47,558 nt of DNA from an uncultured Prevotellaceae bacterium (lineage in GTDB: Bacteria; Bacteroidota; Bacteroidia; Bacteroidales; Muribaculaceae): NCBI GenBank assembly GCA_900322135.1, contig ONYP01000055.1, positions 1 through 47,558 on the forward strand. The letters run 5' to 3'. The translations under genes were made by a program, and so were the position numbers. Of the stretch, positions 30,721-39,777 are shown piece by piece. The notes beneath the pieces were generated by a model. That model was not told the origin of the DNA, ran no database searches, and worked only from the letters and a program-made list of their open reading frames with translations. How positions within the stretch are numbered: the first letter of the stretch is position 1; each line of letters opens with the position of its first letter.

Positions 30721-33405
30721 ATGAAAGTAAGATTCAACATCGAGTACAGCACCATCTATGGTGAGAACCTGGTACTCAATATCGTGGATAACGCAACGCC
30801 CGACAAGGTGACCGGGCATGTGATGAAACCCGCAACCGACAAGTCGTGGAAATGCGACCTGGACCTTCCCGCCAAGGCCGGGCACATCGATTACTACTAC
30901 AGCGTCGAGCGCGACGGCAAGCAGGTGCGCCACGAGTGGATGGTGATTCCCCATCGCCTGGACCTGTGCGCTGCCAAGGCCAACCGCTATATCACCTACG
31001 ACCACTGGAACGACATGCCCGACGACAGTTACCTGTACAGCTCGGCCTTCACCGACTGTGTGGCCCTGCGCAAGCATCAGGCTGTCCCCAAAGCAAAATA
31101 CACAACATGCATCCTGCTCAAGGTGCGCGCACCGCAGTTGCGCACCGGTGAGACGCTGGCCATCGTGGGCAACGAGCCTGCACTGGGTGACTGGAATGAG
31201 GAAAAAGCGCTGAAGATGACCGAGCACAACCACAACGAGTGGGTCATCTCACTCGACGGTGCCGCCTTCAAGAAAGCCATCATCGAGTTCAAGTTCGTTA
31301 TCCTGAGCGGCAAGGGCAAGGCTGCCATCTGGGAAACGGGCGACAACCGCACCGTGCTGTTGCCCGTGCTCAAGGAGAGCGAGCACATCGTCTATGAGCT
31401 GCAGCAGGCCTATTTCCCCCTCTACCCTGCCAAACTGGCGGGTACCGTAGTGCCCATCTTCTCGCTGCGCAGCGAGGGCAGCTTCGGCGTGGGCGACTTT
31501 GGTGACCTTAAACTCATGGTAGACTGGGTGGCCAGCACCGGCCAGCGAGCGCTGCAGGTGCTTCCCATCAATGACACCACCATCACCCACACCTGGAGCG
31601 ACAGCTATCCTTACAACAGCATCAGCATCTATGCCCTGCACCCGCAGTACATGGACCTGCGCCAGCTGCCCAAGCTTGCCGACAAAAAGCAGGCTGCCGG
31701 GTTTGAGAAATTGCGCAAGGAGCTTAATGCCCTGCCCCAGATTGATTACGAGCGCGTGAATAACGCCAAGCTGGAATACATGAAACTGTTGTTCGAGCAG
31801 GAGGGAGCCCAAGTGCTCAAGAGCGACGAGTTCAAGGCATTCTTCGAGGCCAATCAGGATTGGCTTGTACCCTATGCCGCCTTCTGCCACTACCGCGACA
31901 TGTATGGCACCGCCACCTTCTCCAAGTGGCCTGCCCACCACATCTTCACCGATGAGGAGCGAGCCGCCATGTCCAACCCCCGCAACAAGGCGTTCAAGGA
32001 GGTTGCCCTGTGGTACTATATCCAGTACTACCTCGACATGCAGATGCACGGAGCACACGCCTATGCCCAGAGCAAGCATGTCATCCTCAAGGGTGATATT
32101 CCCATCGGCATCAGCCGCGACAGTGTCGAGGCATGGGTTGAGCCTAAGTACTTCAACCTGAACGGCCAGGCCGGTGCACCGCCCGATGCCTTCTCGACCA
32201 ATGGCCAGAACTGGGGCTTCCCGACCTACAACTGGGATGTGATGCTCGCCGATGGCTGCCAGTGGTGGGTAAAGCGTTTCCGCAAGATGGCTCAGTACTT
32301 TGACGCCTACCGCATCGACCATGTGCTGGGATTCTTCCGCATCTGGGAAATCCCCATCAATGCCGTGCACGGCCTGCTGGGTCAATTCTCGCCGTCACAG
32401 GGCATGAGCGCACAGGAAATCCGCAGCTACGGGCTGAACTTCCAGGAGGACCTGATGACCCAACCGTTCATCGCCGACTGGGTACTCGAACGCGTATTCG
32501 GCAAGCTGGCCGACACCGTGCGTGAGAAATATGTGGAGCGTGTGCATGACGACATCTACCGCATGAAGCCCGAGTATGACACTCAGCGCAAGGTCGAGGC
32601 GGCCTTCCAGGGCAAGACCAGCGAGGAGGACATCTGGCTGCGCGACGGGCTGTATGCCCTCATCAGCGATGTGCTGTTCGTGCGCGACCGCAAGAATCCC
32701 GCCCTGTTCCACCCGCGCATCTCGGTGCAGTTCGACTTCATCTACGAGACCCTCTACGAGGGAGACAAGGCGGCGTTCAACAAACTCTACAACGAGTATT
32801 ACTACCACCGCAACAACGACTTCTGGTATCACGAGGCCATGAAGAAACTGCCCAAACTGGTGCAGGCCACCCGCATGCTCGTGTGTGCCGAGGACCTGGG
32901 CATGGTGCCCGACTGCGTGGCTTGGGTGATGAACGAGTTGCGCATCCTGAGTCTTGAGATCCAGTCGATGCCCAAGGACAACCACATCAAGTTCGGCAAT
33001 CTCAACGCCAATCCCTATCGCAGCGTGGCCACCATCTCCACCCATGACATGCCCACGATGAGGCAGTGGTGGGACGAGGACTGGGAGCGCACCCAGGAAT
33101 ACTACAACACATCACTGTGGCACAACGATGCCGCACCCCACCCGCTGCCTGGATGGCTCGCCGATGACATCGTGCGCGCCCACCTGGCAAGCCCGTCGAT
33201 GCTGTGCCTGTTCTCGTTGCAGGACTGGCTGGCCATCGACGAGAAGATGCGGCTTGAGGATGCCGATGCCGAGCGCATCAACATCCCCGCCAATCCCCGC
33301 CACTACTGGCGCTACCGCATGCACATGACTATCGAGCAGCTGATGAAGGCCAATGAATTCAACGGCCACATGAAAGAACTCATCTCTCAAAGCGGACGCA
33401 AATGA
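30721..33405 (+). CDS. malQ: 4-alpha-glucanotransferase, CBM20-GH77
   Basis: An 894-residue amylomaltase/DPE2-type enzyme that transfers glucan segments between malto-oligosaccharides. The N-terminal third holds two starch-binding-like modules; the second is a clear CBM20 (ETLAIVGNEPALGDWNEEKAL, EFKFVI). The GH77 catalytic domain follows, split by the insertion typical of the long form. Catalytic residues are visible: nucleophile Asp533 in YRIDHVLGF, acid/base Glu724 in CAEDLGMVPD, and Asp776 in STHDMPTMR. There is no signal peptide, so it is cytoplasmic. Its stop overlaps the pullulanase ATG (ATGA), so the two are translationally coupled. Length is normal for the Bacteroidetes type. Confidence 0.95.
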   Translation: MKVRFNIEYSTIYGENLVLNIVDNATPDKVTGHVMKPATDKSWKCDLDLPAKAGHIDYYYSVERDGKQVRHEWMVIPHRLDLCAAKANRYITYDHWNDMPDDSYLYSSAFTDCVALRKHQAVPKAKYTTCILLKVRAPQLRTGETLAIVGNEPALGDWNEEKALKMTEHNHNEWVISLDGAAFKKAIIEFKFVILSGKGKAAIWETGDNRTVLLPVLKESEHIVYELQQAYFPLYPAKLAGTVVPIFSLRSEGSFGVGDFGDLKLMVDWVASTGQRALQVLPINDTTITHTWSDSYPYNSISIYALHPQYMDLRQLPKLADKKQAAGFEKLRKELNALPQIDYERVNNAKLEYMKLLFEQEGAQVLKSDEFKAFFEANQDWLVPYAAFCHYRDMYGTATFSKWPAHHIFTDEERAAMSNPRNKAFKEVALWYYIQYYLDMQMHGAHAYAQSKHVILKGDIPIGISRDSVEAWVEPKYFNLNGQAGAPPDAFSTNGQNWGFPTYNWDVMLADGCQWWVKRFRKMAQYFDAYRIDHVLGFFRIWEIPINAVHGLLGQFSPSQGMSAQEIRSYGLNFQEDLMTQPFIADWVLERVFGKLADTVREKYVERVHDDIYRMKPEYDTQRKVEAAFQGKTSEEDIWLRDGLYALISDVLFVRDRKNPALFHPRISVQFDFIYETLYEGDKAAFNKLYNEYYYHRNNDFWYHEAMKKLPKLVQATRMLVCAEDLGMVPDCVAWVMNELRILSLEIQSMPKDNHIKFGNLNANPYRSVATISTHDMPTMRQWWDEDWERTQEYYNTSLWHNDAAPHPLPGWLADDIVRAHLASPSMLCLFSLQDWLAIDEKMRLEDADAERINIPANPRHYWRYRMHMTIEQLMKANEFNGHMKELISQSGRK

Positions 33406-35324
33406 AACGGCTGACCATCCTGCTGACGATAATCATGGCATTACTCGTTCCGCAAATCCTTAACGCTCGCACTGGGGTTAACTACAACCCCGGCGCGAGT
33501 GCCTTTACTGTCGAGACCAACAGCGACGCCCAGCAAGTGAAACTGCGCATCTACAACGATGGACTGGGCGGCAAGCCCGTCAAGACCGTCAACATGAAGC
33601 GCGACAAGGGCAATGGGACGATGTGGCAAGCCACCGTCAAGGGCGACTTGAAGGGCAAGTTCTACACCTTTGATGTAAAGTACAACGGCAAGTTCCGCGG
33701 TGAGTGTCCGGGCATCTGGGTTACCGCGGTGGGCGTGAACGGCAAGCGCGGCGCCATCGTTGACAAGGACGAGACCAATCCCCAAGGCTGGAACGCCGAC
33801 AAGCGCCCCAACATAGCCGCCAAGGATCTCATCCTCTACGAGATGCACCATCGCGACTTCTCCATCGACGAGTCGGGCGGTTTTACCCACAAGGGCAAAT
33901 TTCTGGCACTGACTGAGCCGCGCGCCATCGAGCACCTGAAGGCGCTGGGCGTGAACGCGGTGCACATCCTGCCGTCGTTTGACTATGCCTCGGTCGATGA
34001 GACCCGCCTCGACGAGCCTCAGTACAACTGGGGTTATGACCCCCTGAACTACAATGTGCCCGAGGGCGGTTACTCGACCGACCCCTATAAGCCCGAGGTG
34101 CGCATCCGCGAGTTCAAGCAGATGGTGCAGGCCCTGCACCAAGCCGGCATCAAGGTGATTCTCGATGTGGTGTACAACCACACTTGGAACATCGACGGGA
34201 GCAACTTCCAGCTCACCCGTCCCGACTACTTCTACCGCAAGAACACCGACGGCACCTACAGCAACGGCAGCGGCTGCGGCAACGAAACAGCCAGCGAGCG
34301 CGATGCCATGCGCCAATACATGATTGAGAGTGTGAAATACTGGGTCGAGGAGTACCATATCGACGGTTTCCGCTTCGACCTGATGGGCGTGCACGACATC
34401 GAGACAATGAACGCCATACGCGCCGCTGTACCCCAGGACATCTTCATCTATGGCGAGGGGTGGAGCGCCGGCAGTTGCGCCTACTCAGGAGAACTGGCCA
34501 TGAAGGCCAACACCAACAAGATGCCAGGCATCGCCGCCTTCAGCGACGAGATGCGCGATGCATTGCGCGGCCCGTGGGACAGCAACAGCAAGGCTGCTTT
34601 CCTGGGCGGCGTCAAGGGCAATGAAGAAAGCATCAAGTTCGGTATCGTGGGCGCCATCCAGCACCCTGGCGTGGACTACAGCAAGGTGAACTACAGCAAG
34701 GCTCCCTATGCCTTGGAACCCACCCAGATGATTGCCTATGTGAGTTGCCATGACGACATGTGCCTGGTGGACCGCCTCAAGGCCAGCATCAAGGGCATAA
34801 CCACCGACGAACTCATCCGCTTGGACTTGCTGGCCCAGACCGTGGTGATGACCTCACAGGGTGTGCCGTTCATGCTCAGCGGCGAGGAGATGCTGCGCGA
34901 CAAGAAGGGCGTGCACAACAGTTTTGAGAGCCCTGACAGTATCAACCACCTCGACTGGGACAACCTGGAGCGTTACCCACAGGTGATGGAATACTACAAG
35001 AATCTGATTGCCCTGCGCAAGGCACATCCCGCCTTCCACATGGGCAGTGCCGATATGGTGCGCCGCAACCTGGACTTCCTGCCCACCGAGAACTGCCTCG
35101 TGGCTTACCACATCAACGGCCGCAATGTGCCCGGCGAGCAGTGGGGTGACATATATGTGGCCTTCAATGCTCATAAGCGTGCCCGCACCATCGAGGTGCC
35201 CGAGGGTACTTACACCGTCGTGTGCCGCAACATCAGGTGCGACGCCCAAGGCATAGCCACCGTCAAGACCAAGGGCGGCAAGGTCACTATCCCTGCACAG
35301 AGCGCCCTCATCATGCACAACTGA
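33402..35324 (+). CDS. pulA: Type I pullulanase, secreted
   Basis: A 640-residue GH13 debranching enzyme cleaving alpha-1,6 links of pullulan and branched glucans. A signal peptide covers about residues 1-22 (LTILLTIIMALLVPQILNA). A CBM48-like beta-sandwich (YTFDVKYNGKFRGECPGIW) precedes the TIM barrel. The type I pullulanase signature is present (YNWGYDPLNYNVPEGGYST), with catalytic Asp326 in GFRFDLMG, Glu352 in IYGEGWS and transition-state Asp451 in SCHDDMCL. It acts in the periplasm or on the surface and is the last gene of the MFS-GH77-pullulanase operon. A strong bidirectional terminator follows. Confidence 0.95.
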   Translation: MKRLTILLTIIMALLVPQILNARTGVNYNPGASAFTVETNSDAQQVKLRIYNDGLGGKPVKTVNMKRDKGNGTMWQATVKGDLKGKFYTFDVKYNGKFRGECPGIWVTAVGVNGKRGAIVDKDETNPQGWNADKRPNIAAKDLILYEMHHRDFSIDESGGFTHKGKFLALTEPRAIEHLKALGVNAVHILPSFDYASVDETRLDEPQYNWGYDPLNYNVPEGGYSTDPYKPEVRIREFKQMVQALHQAGIKVILDVVYNHTWNIDGSNFQLTRPDYFYRKNTDGTYSNGSGCGNETASERDAMRQYMIESVKYWVEEYHIDGFRFDLMGVHDIETMNAIRAAVPQDIFIYGEGWSAGSCAYSGELAMKANTNKMPGIAAFSDEMRDALRGPWDSNSKAAFLGGVKGNEESIKFGIVGAIQHPGVDYSKVNYSKAPYALEPTQMIAYVSCHDDMCLVDRLKASIKGITTDELIRLDLLAQTVVMTSQGVPFMLSGEEMLRDKKGVHNSFESPDSINHLDWDNLERYPQVMEYYKNLIALRKAHPAFHMGSADMVRRNLDFLPTENCLVAYHINGRNVPGEQWGDIYVAFNAHKRARTIEVPEGTYTVVCRNIRCDAQGIATVKTKGGKVTIPAQSALIMHN

Positions 35325-35352
35325 CGACATCCCACGACTTGCCATCAGCAAT

Positions 35353-35404
35353 AAAAAATCAGCGGCTTTTGCACTACACGCACAAAAGCCGCTGATTCGT
35401 TTTT
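35353..35404. terminator. Bidirectional intrinsic terminator
   Basis: A perfect 15-bp stem (35357-35371 with 35383-35397; AATCAGCGGCTTTTG and its complement) with an 11-nt loop has a T-run on the plus side and A6 on the left (T-run on the minus strand). It serves both the pullulanase operon and the converging zinc-ribbon genes. Confidence 0.95.
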
Positions 35405-35422
35405 GTTATGTTCCAACTGTCA

Positions 35423-35914
35423 TCAAAACAGTTCAATGATATTCTTTACATTATTAAACATATAATATAATACCAAGGGTGTAATCAGAGCAAATGCGGC
35501 AATCTTCAACGGCATCTTCTTGATAGCCAGTGGTATCATGAATAGAGATAAATTGTGCAACAAAAGTATTACAAAATAAAACAAAATCCAACCCTTTTCT
35601 TCATCATACCAAGGATTTACAAATTCGTCAATCAGGGTCAGGATTAAAGCGGACACAAAAAAGATAGCAGCAAATGCCACAAGGATTATTGACGAAAAAT
35701 CCTTGCCGAAAGCAGTCTGAGCGGATCCCATCTGATTATGATAGGCCGGGTATTGCTGCGCTTGGTTTTGATACACGGGCTCTGCGGCCTGTTGGTCTTG
35801 ATACATCGGATATTGAGCCATCGACTGATCAGGATAAGCCGTCTGGTCGGCACCGCAATATGTGCAGAATCTCGCGTTGTCAGAGATTTCTTGTTTACAA
35901 TTTTTGCAATACAT
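35423..35914 (-). CDS. Zinc-ribbon membrane protein (copy A)
   Basis: A 163-residue protein of unknown function. An N-terminal zinc ribbon has two C-x2-C pairs (YCKNCKQEI and FCTYCGAD). A Tyr/Pro/Gln-rich linker (AQYPMYQDQQAAEPVYQNQ) leads to three TM helices at about residues 77-95, 108-125 and 132-152 (IILVAFAAIFFVSALILTL, WILFYFVILLLHNL, PLKIAAFALITPLVLYYMF). It is a close paralogue of the gene at 35947-36438, of the same length and with long stretches identical in DNA. The layout resembles small membrane proteins with a cytoplasmic zinc ribbon; no partner can be named. Confidence 0.83.
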   Translation of the reverse strand: MYCKNCKQEISDNARFCTYCGADQTAYPDQSMAQYPMYQDQQAAEPVYQNQAQQYPAYHNQMGSAQTAFGKDFSSIILVAFAAIFFVSALILTLIDEFVNPWYDEEKGWILFYFVILLLHNLSLFMIPLAIKKMPLKIAAFALITPLVLYYMFNNVKNIIELF

Positions 35915-35946
35915 AGTAGGCTATAGAATTAGATGTTTCAATGTCA

Positions 35947-36438
35947 TTACAGCAGTTCAATTATATTCTTCACATTATAAAACATGAGATATAATACCGG
36001 GGGAATAATCAGAGCGAATGCGGCAATCTTCAACGGCTTCTTCTTGATGGCCAGTGGTATCATGATGAAGGATAAATTGCGCAACAAGATTATTACTTGA
36101 TAGAACAAAAGCCAACCTGTTTCTCCATATTCCCAAGGACGCATAAATTCGGAAATCAGAATTCCAATTAAAGAGGTCACAAAAAAGAAGACAACAAATG
36201 CCAGAAGGATTATTGACGAAAAATCCTTGTCGAAAGCAGCCTGAACTGGTGCCACCTGATTTTGATAGGCCGGGTATTGCTGCGCTTGGTCTTGATACAC
36301 GGGCTGTGCAGCCTGCTGGTCTTGATACATCGGATATTGAGCCATCGCCTGATCAGGATAAGCCGTCTGGTCGGCACCGCAATATGTGCAGAATCTCGCG
36401 TTGTCAGCAATTTCCTTTTTACAATTCTTGCAATACAT
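35947..36438 (-). CDS. Zinc-ribbon membrane protein (copy B)
   Basis: A 163-residue paralogue of the next gene downstream. It has the same zinc ribbon (YCKNCKKEI, FCTYCGAD), the same Tyr/Gln-rich linker and three TM helices. The copies differ mainly in the loop between TM1 and TM2 (EFMRPWEYGETGW here, EFVNPWYDEEKGW in copy A). The period of the duplication is 524 nt, including a shared ATTCTATAGCCTA sequence before each start. No consensus promoter is visible; it lies 52 nt after ddl and could be cotranscribed. Function unknown. Confidence 0.83.
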   Translation of the reverse strand: MYCKNCKKEIADNARFCTYCGADQTAYPDQAMAQYPMYQDQQAAQPVYQDQAQQYPAYQNQVAPVQAAFDKDFSSIILLAFVVFFFVTSLIGILISEFMRPWEYGETGWLLFYQVIILLRNLSFIMIPLAIKKKPLKIAAFALIIPPVLYLMFYNVKNIIELL

Positions 36439-36490
36439 AGGCTATAGAATTAAAGATTGAAAAGTTTTATATACTTGAATTGTCCGCTCG

Positions 36491-37492
36491 TTAGAACTGG
36501 TTCTCAACAATGTCGGTGAGGACATCGGTGAGCGAGAGGCCTGCTGCACGCACCTGCTGCGGGATGAAACTGGTAACAGTCATGCCTGGCGTGGTGTTGA
36601 TTTCCAGCAGGTTGATGTGGTCGCTACCGTCAGGGTTCTTAGTGATGATGTAGTCGATGCGGATGATGCCGTTGCAGTGCAGGATGTCATAGATGCGCGA
36701 TGTCTCGGCCTGCAGGGCGGCAGTGAGTTCGTCGCTGATGCGGGCAGGTGTGATTTCTTCGACCTGACCGTTGTACTTGGCGTCGTAGTCAAAGAACTCA
36801 TTGTCGGTCACCACCTCGGTAACGGGAAAAACGACCGATTTTTCCTTGGTCTTATAGCAGCCCACGGTGACCTCGGTGCCGTCGAGGAAGCGCTCAATCA
36901 TCACATTGTCACACTGCTTGAAGGCAAACTCCATCGCGTCATCCAACTGGTCACAACTCTTCACCTTGGTCACACCGAAACTGGAGCCGTCGGCAGTAGG
37001 CTTAACAAAGCAGGGCATTCCCAAGTAGTCCTTGACCTTCTCGGCTGTCCAGCCATGAGGCACGCCGCGGCGCACCTGGATGCTGTCGGGGACGGAGCAA
37101 CCAAAGGCTTTCAGGTAGTTGTTCAGGGCAAACTTGTGGAAGGTGAGCGCCTCGACCAGCACATTGCAGGTCGAGTAAGGCAGGTCAATCATGTCAAAGT
37201 AGCCTTGCAGCACGCCATTCTCGCCAGGAGTGCCATGGATGGTGATGTAGGCATAGTCAAAACGGATCTTCTCGCCATCTTTCATAAACGAGAAATCGTT
37301 CTTGTCGATGACAGGTTGACAGCCATCGGGCAGGTTAACATGCCAATCCTGTTTCCTGATTAAAACGATATATACATCGTAGCGGTCATGGTCAAATGCC
37401 GAGTCAATGCCCTCTGCCGAACGCAAGGAGACCTCATACTCGGAGGAGTCGCCACCACACACGATGGCAATGGTTCTCTTGGTTGTATTCAT
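36491..37492 (-). CDS. ddl: D-alanine--D-alanine ligase
   Basis: A 333-residue ATP-grasp ligase making D-Ala-D-Ala for peptidoglycan. It begins KRTIAIVCGGDSSEYEVSLRSAEGI, the Ddl N-terminal glycine loop. The ATP-grasp region has GMPCFVKPTADGSSFGVTKV, VMIERFLDGTEVTVG and the metal-binding ending LLEINTTPGMTVTSFIPQQ. The frame begins at a GTG (37507); the ATG at 37492 (MNTTKRT) is preferred from family length. It is divergent from murF, which uses the product, so the two cell-wall genes share one regulatory region of about 90 nt. Confidence 0.96.
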   Translation of the reverse strand: MNTTKRTIAIVCGGDSSEYEVSLRSAEGIDSAFDHDRYDVYIVLIRKQDWHVNLPDGCQPVIDKNDFSFMKDGEKIRFDYAYITIHGTPGENGVLQGYFDMIDLPYSTCNVLVEALTFHKFALNNYLKAFGCSVPDSIQVRRGVPHGWTAEKVKDYLGMPCFVKPTADGSSFGVTKVKSCDQLDDAMEFAFKQCDNVMIERFLDGTEVTVGCYKTKEKSVVFPVTEVVTDNEFFDYDAKYNGQVEEITPARISDELTAALQAETSRIYDILHCNGIIRIDYIITKNPDGSDHINLLEINTTPGMTVTSFIPQQVRAAGLSLTDVLTDIVENQF

Positions 37493-37523
37493 TGTATTAT
37501 CACGCACATTAAAAATTCAAGTG

Positions 37524-37531
37524 CAAAAGTA
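37524..37531 (-). promoter_or_regulatory. -7 element of ddl
   Basis: On the minus strand TACTTTTG matches TAnnTTTG, 31 nt upstream of the ddl ATG. No -33 TTTG is seen at the usual distance. Confidence 0.55.
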
Positions 37532-37553
37532 CATAAAAAATCTGCTTTTTGTG

Positions 37554-37561
37554 TAAATTTG
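37554..37561 (+). promoter_or_regulatory. -7 element of murF
   Basis: TAAATTTG matches TAnnTTTG, 22 nt before the murF ATG, which implies a short leader. No clear -33 element. The ddl and murF elements are back to back. Confidence 0.55.
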
Positions 37562-37583
37562 CGGCAAATAATGTGAATAGATT

Positions 37584-38909
37584 ATGGACAGCAAAGAACT
37601 TTACGCTATCTACCAGCATATCTACCAGCAGCATCCGGTCATCACCACCGACAGCCGCGAGTGTCCCGAGGGCAGCATCTTCATCGCCCTGAAGGGCGAC
37701 TCGTTCGACGGCAACCAGTTTGCCGCCCAGGCACTTGACAAGGGTTGTGCCGTCGCCATCGTGAGCGACGAGCAGGTATATAATGCCTACCATGGCGACA
37801 AGCAGATGATACTCGTCGACGACACGCTACAGGCCTTCAAGGACATGGCACGCGAACACCGCCGCCTCTTTGACATCCCCGTCATCGGCATCACGGGTAC
37901 CAACGGCAAGACGACAACCAAGGAACTCGTGCGTGCGGTCCTTGCCGAGCGTTATGACGAGATGGCCACCGAGGGCAACTTCAACAACGATGTGGGCGTG
38001 CCCAAGACACTGTTCCGCCTCAATGTCATGCACGAGATTGCCGTCGTGGAGATGGGTGCCAGCCACCCCGGTGACATCAAGACGCTAGTCGAGACCGCCG
38101 AGCCCACCTGCGGTCTGATCACCAATGTGGGCAAAGCCCACCTGCAGGGCTTCGGCTCGCTCGAGGGCGTCATACACACCAAGGGTGAACTCTATGATTT
38201 CCTGGCGACACGAGAGGATAGCGTCATCTTCATCAATGCCGACAACGAGCACCTGATGGGCATTCTGCCCCAAGGCGTCAAAGCCGAGTGCTATACACAG
38301 GACGAGAACATGAACGGTGCCCGCGTCTATGGCCAGATTGTCGCCTGCGACCCGTTCCTGCGTCTGCGGTGGAAAGAGAATAGCGGCGACTGGCACGAGG
38401 TGACGACCCACCTCATCGGCAGTTACAACATCGACAATGTGCTTGCCGCAGTCACCGTGGGCCTGCACTTCGATATCACTCCTAAGCAGATCTGCCACGC
38501 CATCGAGAACTATGTGCCGTCCAACAACCGCTCACAACTCACCGAGACCGGCCACAACCACCTCGTGGTGGATGCCTACAACGCCAACCCCACATCGATG
38601 GCTGCAGCGCTCGACAACTTCTGCATGATGGAAGTGAGCCCCAAGATGGCCATCCTGGGCGAGATGCGTGAACTGGGCGACAGCAGCGCCGAGGAGCATC
38701 GCCGCGTCGTGGAACGACTGGCGTCGTGCCCCTTTGACGAAGTGTGGCTCGTGGGAGCCGAGTTCAAGGACATCGACTGCCCCTACCGCAAGTTTGACGA
38801 TGTGGAACAAGTCAAGGCCGCTATTGCCGAGAAACGCCCCGAGGGCCACTACATCCTCATCAAGGGCTCCAACGGCACCCGCCTGTTCCAACTGCCTGAA
38901 CTGCTATAG
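37584..38909 (+). CDS. murF: UDP-MurNAc-tripeptide--D-Ala-D-Ala ligase
   Basis: A 441-residue Mur ligase adding D-Ala-D-Ala to UDP-MurNAc-tripeptide in the cytoplasm. The N-terminal domain has TDSRECPEGSIFIALKGDSFDGNQF, the UDP-binding segment of MurF. The central ATPase has GITGTNGKTTTKEL (P-loop), TEGNFNNDVGVP and VEMGASHPGDI, plus ITNVGKAHLQGFGS. The C-terminal domain has VDAYNANPTSMAAALDNF and LGEMRELGDSS. The length is typical of Bacteroidales MurF. It faces ddl across a shared promoter region and runs convergent with the esterase gene. Confidence 0.97.
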   Translation: MDSKELYAIYQHIYQQHPVITTDSRECPEGSIFIALKGDSFDGNQFAAQALDKGCAVAIVSDEQVYNAYHGDKQMILVDDTLQAFKDMAREHRRLFDIPVIGITGTNGKTTTKELVRAVLAERYDEMATEGNFNNDVGVPKTLFRLNVMHEIAVVEMGASHPGDIKTLVETAEPTCGLITNVGKAHLQGFGSLEGVIHTKGELYDFLATREDSVIFINADNEHLMGILPQGVKAECYTQDENMNGARVYGQIVACDPFLRLRWKENSGDWHEVTTHLIGSYNIDNVLAAVTVGLHFDITPKQICHAIENYVPSNNRSQLTETGHNHLVVDAYNANPTSMAAALDNFCMMEVSPKMAILGEMRELGDSSAEEHRRVVERLASCPFDEVWLVGAEFKDIDCPYRKFDDVEQVKAAIAEKRPEGHYILIKGSNGTRLFQLPELL

Positions 38910-38933
38910 GCTGTTTCTCTCCCCCATCACCAT

Positions 38934-38968
38934 CACACGCCACCCGAGGACCGTCCCCAGGTGGTGTG
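38934..38968 (+). terminator. Possible terminator hairpin after murF
   Basis: CACAC-GC-CACC (38934-38944) can pair with GGTG-GTGTG (38960-38968), leaving a two-base bulge; TTGTTG follows. The T content is poor, so it is only a candidate end for murF. Confidence 0.35.
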
Positions 38969-39014
38969 TTGTTGCAGTGCAGGCAATCGGCTTGTATCAA
39001 GTGCTGCAACGGCA

Positions 39015-39602
39015 TTACAACAGCCGCTGCAACAGCCGCCACAGGTCGCCGGTACCAGGCTCGGTGAACGACGGGTTCATGCGGTGCCCCACTTGTGATG
39101 TCTCGCTATAGCGCTCATCGGGAACCAGCGCACGGCAGGCGGCACGGTTGTCACCCAGCAGTTCGTCATGGTCGCTGCACAGGATATAGGTCTCGGGTGT
39201 GATGTCAAACCCGATGCCACGGAATTCCAACAGATTCTCGGGGCCGAAATCGAAATACCAATTGCCGTCCTCGCGGGGGTTGAAATAGCGCAGATGACCG
39301 AACATGTCGGGATGATTGAGCATCACCTCGGGATTGGTCGCCGGATTCACAGCCACTTTGGGACAGGGCACCCGGGCACACAGGGTATAGAACCCGCCCA
39401 GCGATGTACCCAACAGCAGGTCGATGCCATGCTCGCTTACATACTGCTCGATGCGGCCTATCGACTCTGCCGGGTGATGGTTCACATCGATGGCATGAAC
39501 CTCGCAAGTGCCATGAAACACCTCACGCAACCGCCCCACTGTTGCCGTCTGGGCTGAACTACAAAAACCATGAATGTAAAGAATCTTCTTTTTCTTTTCC
39601 AT
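39015..39602 (-). CDS. YqiA/YcfP-family alpha/beta-hydrolase
   Basis: A 195-residue small alpha/beta-hydrolase of the UPF0227/YqiA esterase group. It begins KILYIHGFCSSAQTATVGRL (oxyanion-hole HGF). The nucleophile elbow is LLGTSLGGFY, the acid is in CSDHDELLGD and the catalytic His in QVGHRM. YqiA of E. coli has esterase activity on short acyl esters, but its physiological substrate is not known. There is no signal peptide, so it is cytoplasmic. It has its own strong promoter (39640-39670) and converges on murF. Confidence 0.9.
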   Translation of the reverse strand: MEKKKKILYIHGFCSSAQTATVGRLREVFHGTCEVHAIDVNHHPAESIGRIEQYVSEHGIDLLLGTSLGGFYTLCARVPCPKVAVNPATNPEVMLNHPDMFGHLRYFNPREDGNWYFDFGPENLLEFRGIGFDITPETYILCSDHDELLGDNRAACRALVPDERYSETSQVGHRMNPSFTEPGTGDLWRLLQRLL

Positions 39603-39639
39603 GAATCTCAGTATTATTCAGTTATTATTGATTCTTTCA

Positions 39640-39670
39640 CAAAGATAACAAAAAATCATGAGTAATCAAA
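39640..39670 (-). promoter_or_regulatory. Promoter of YqiA-like gene
   Basis: On the minus strand TTTG (39667-39670), 19-nt spacer and TATCTTTG (39640-39647), a perfect Bacteroidota promoter. The leader is about 30 nt. Confidence 0.87.
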
Positions 39671-39733
39671 AAAAATAACGCCTATAACTCAAACTATTTA
39701 TCGGCAAAATCCTGTGTTAAAAGAAAAAAATGC

Positions 39734-39741
39734 TACATTTG
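39734..39741 (+). promoter_or_regulatory. -7 element of susA-like gene
   Basis: TACATTTG matches TAnnTTTG; the -33 region 19 nt upstream reads CCTG instead of TTTG. Transcription from about 39748 excludes the upstream in-frame ATG at 39730 and supports the start at 39778. Confidence 0.6.
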
Positions 39742-39777
39742 CAGTTATATAAAAAACCAACTCTACTAATAACCAAA

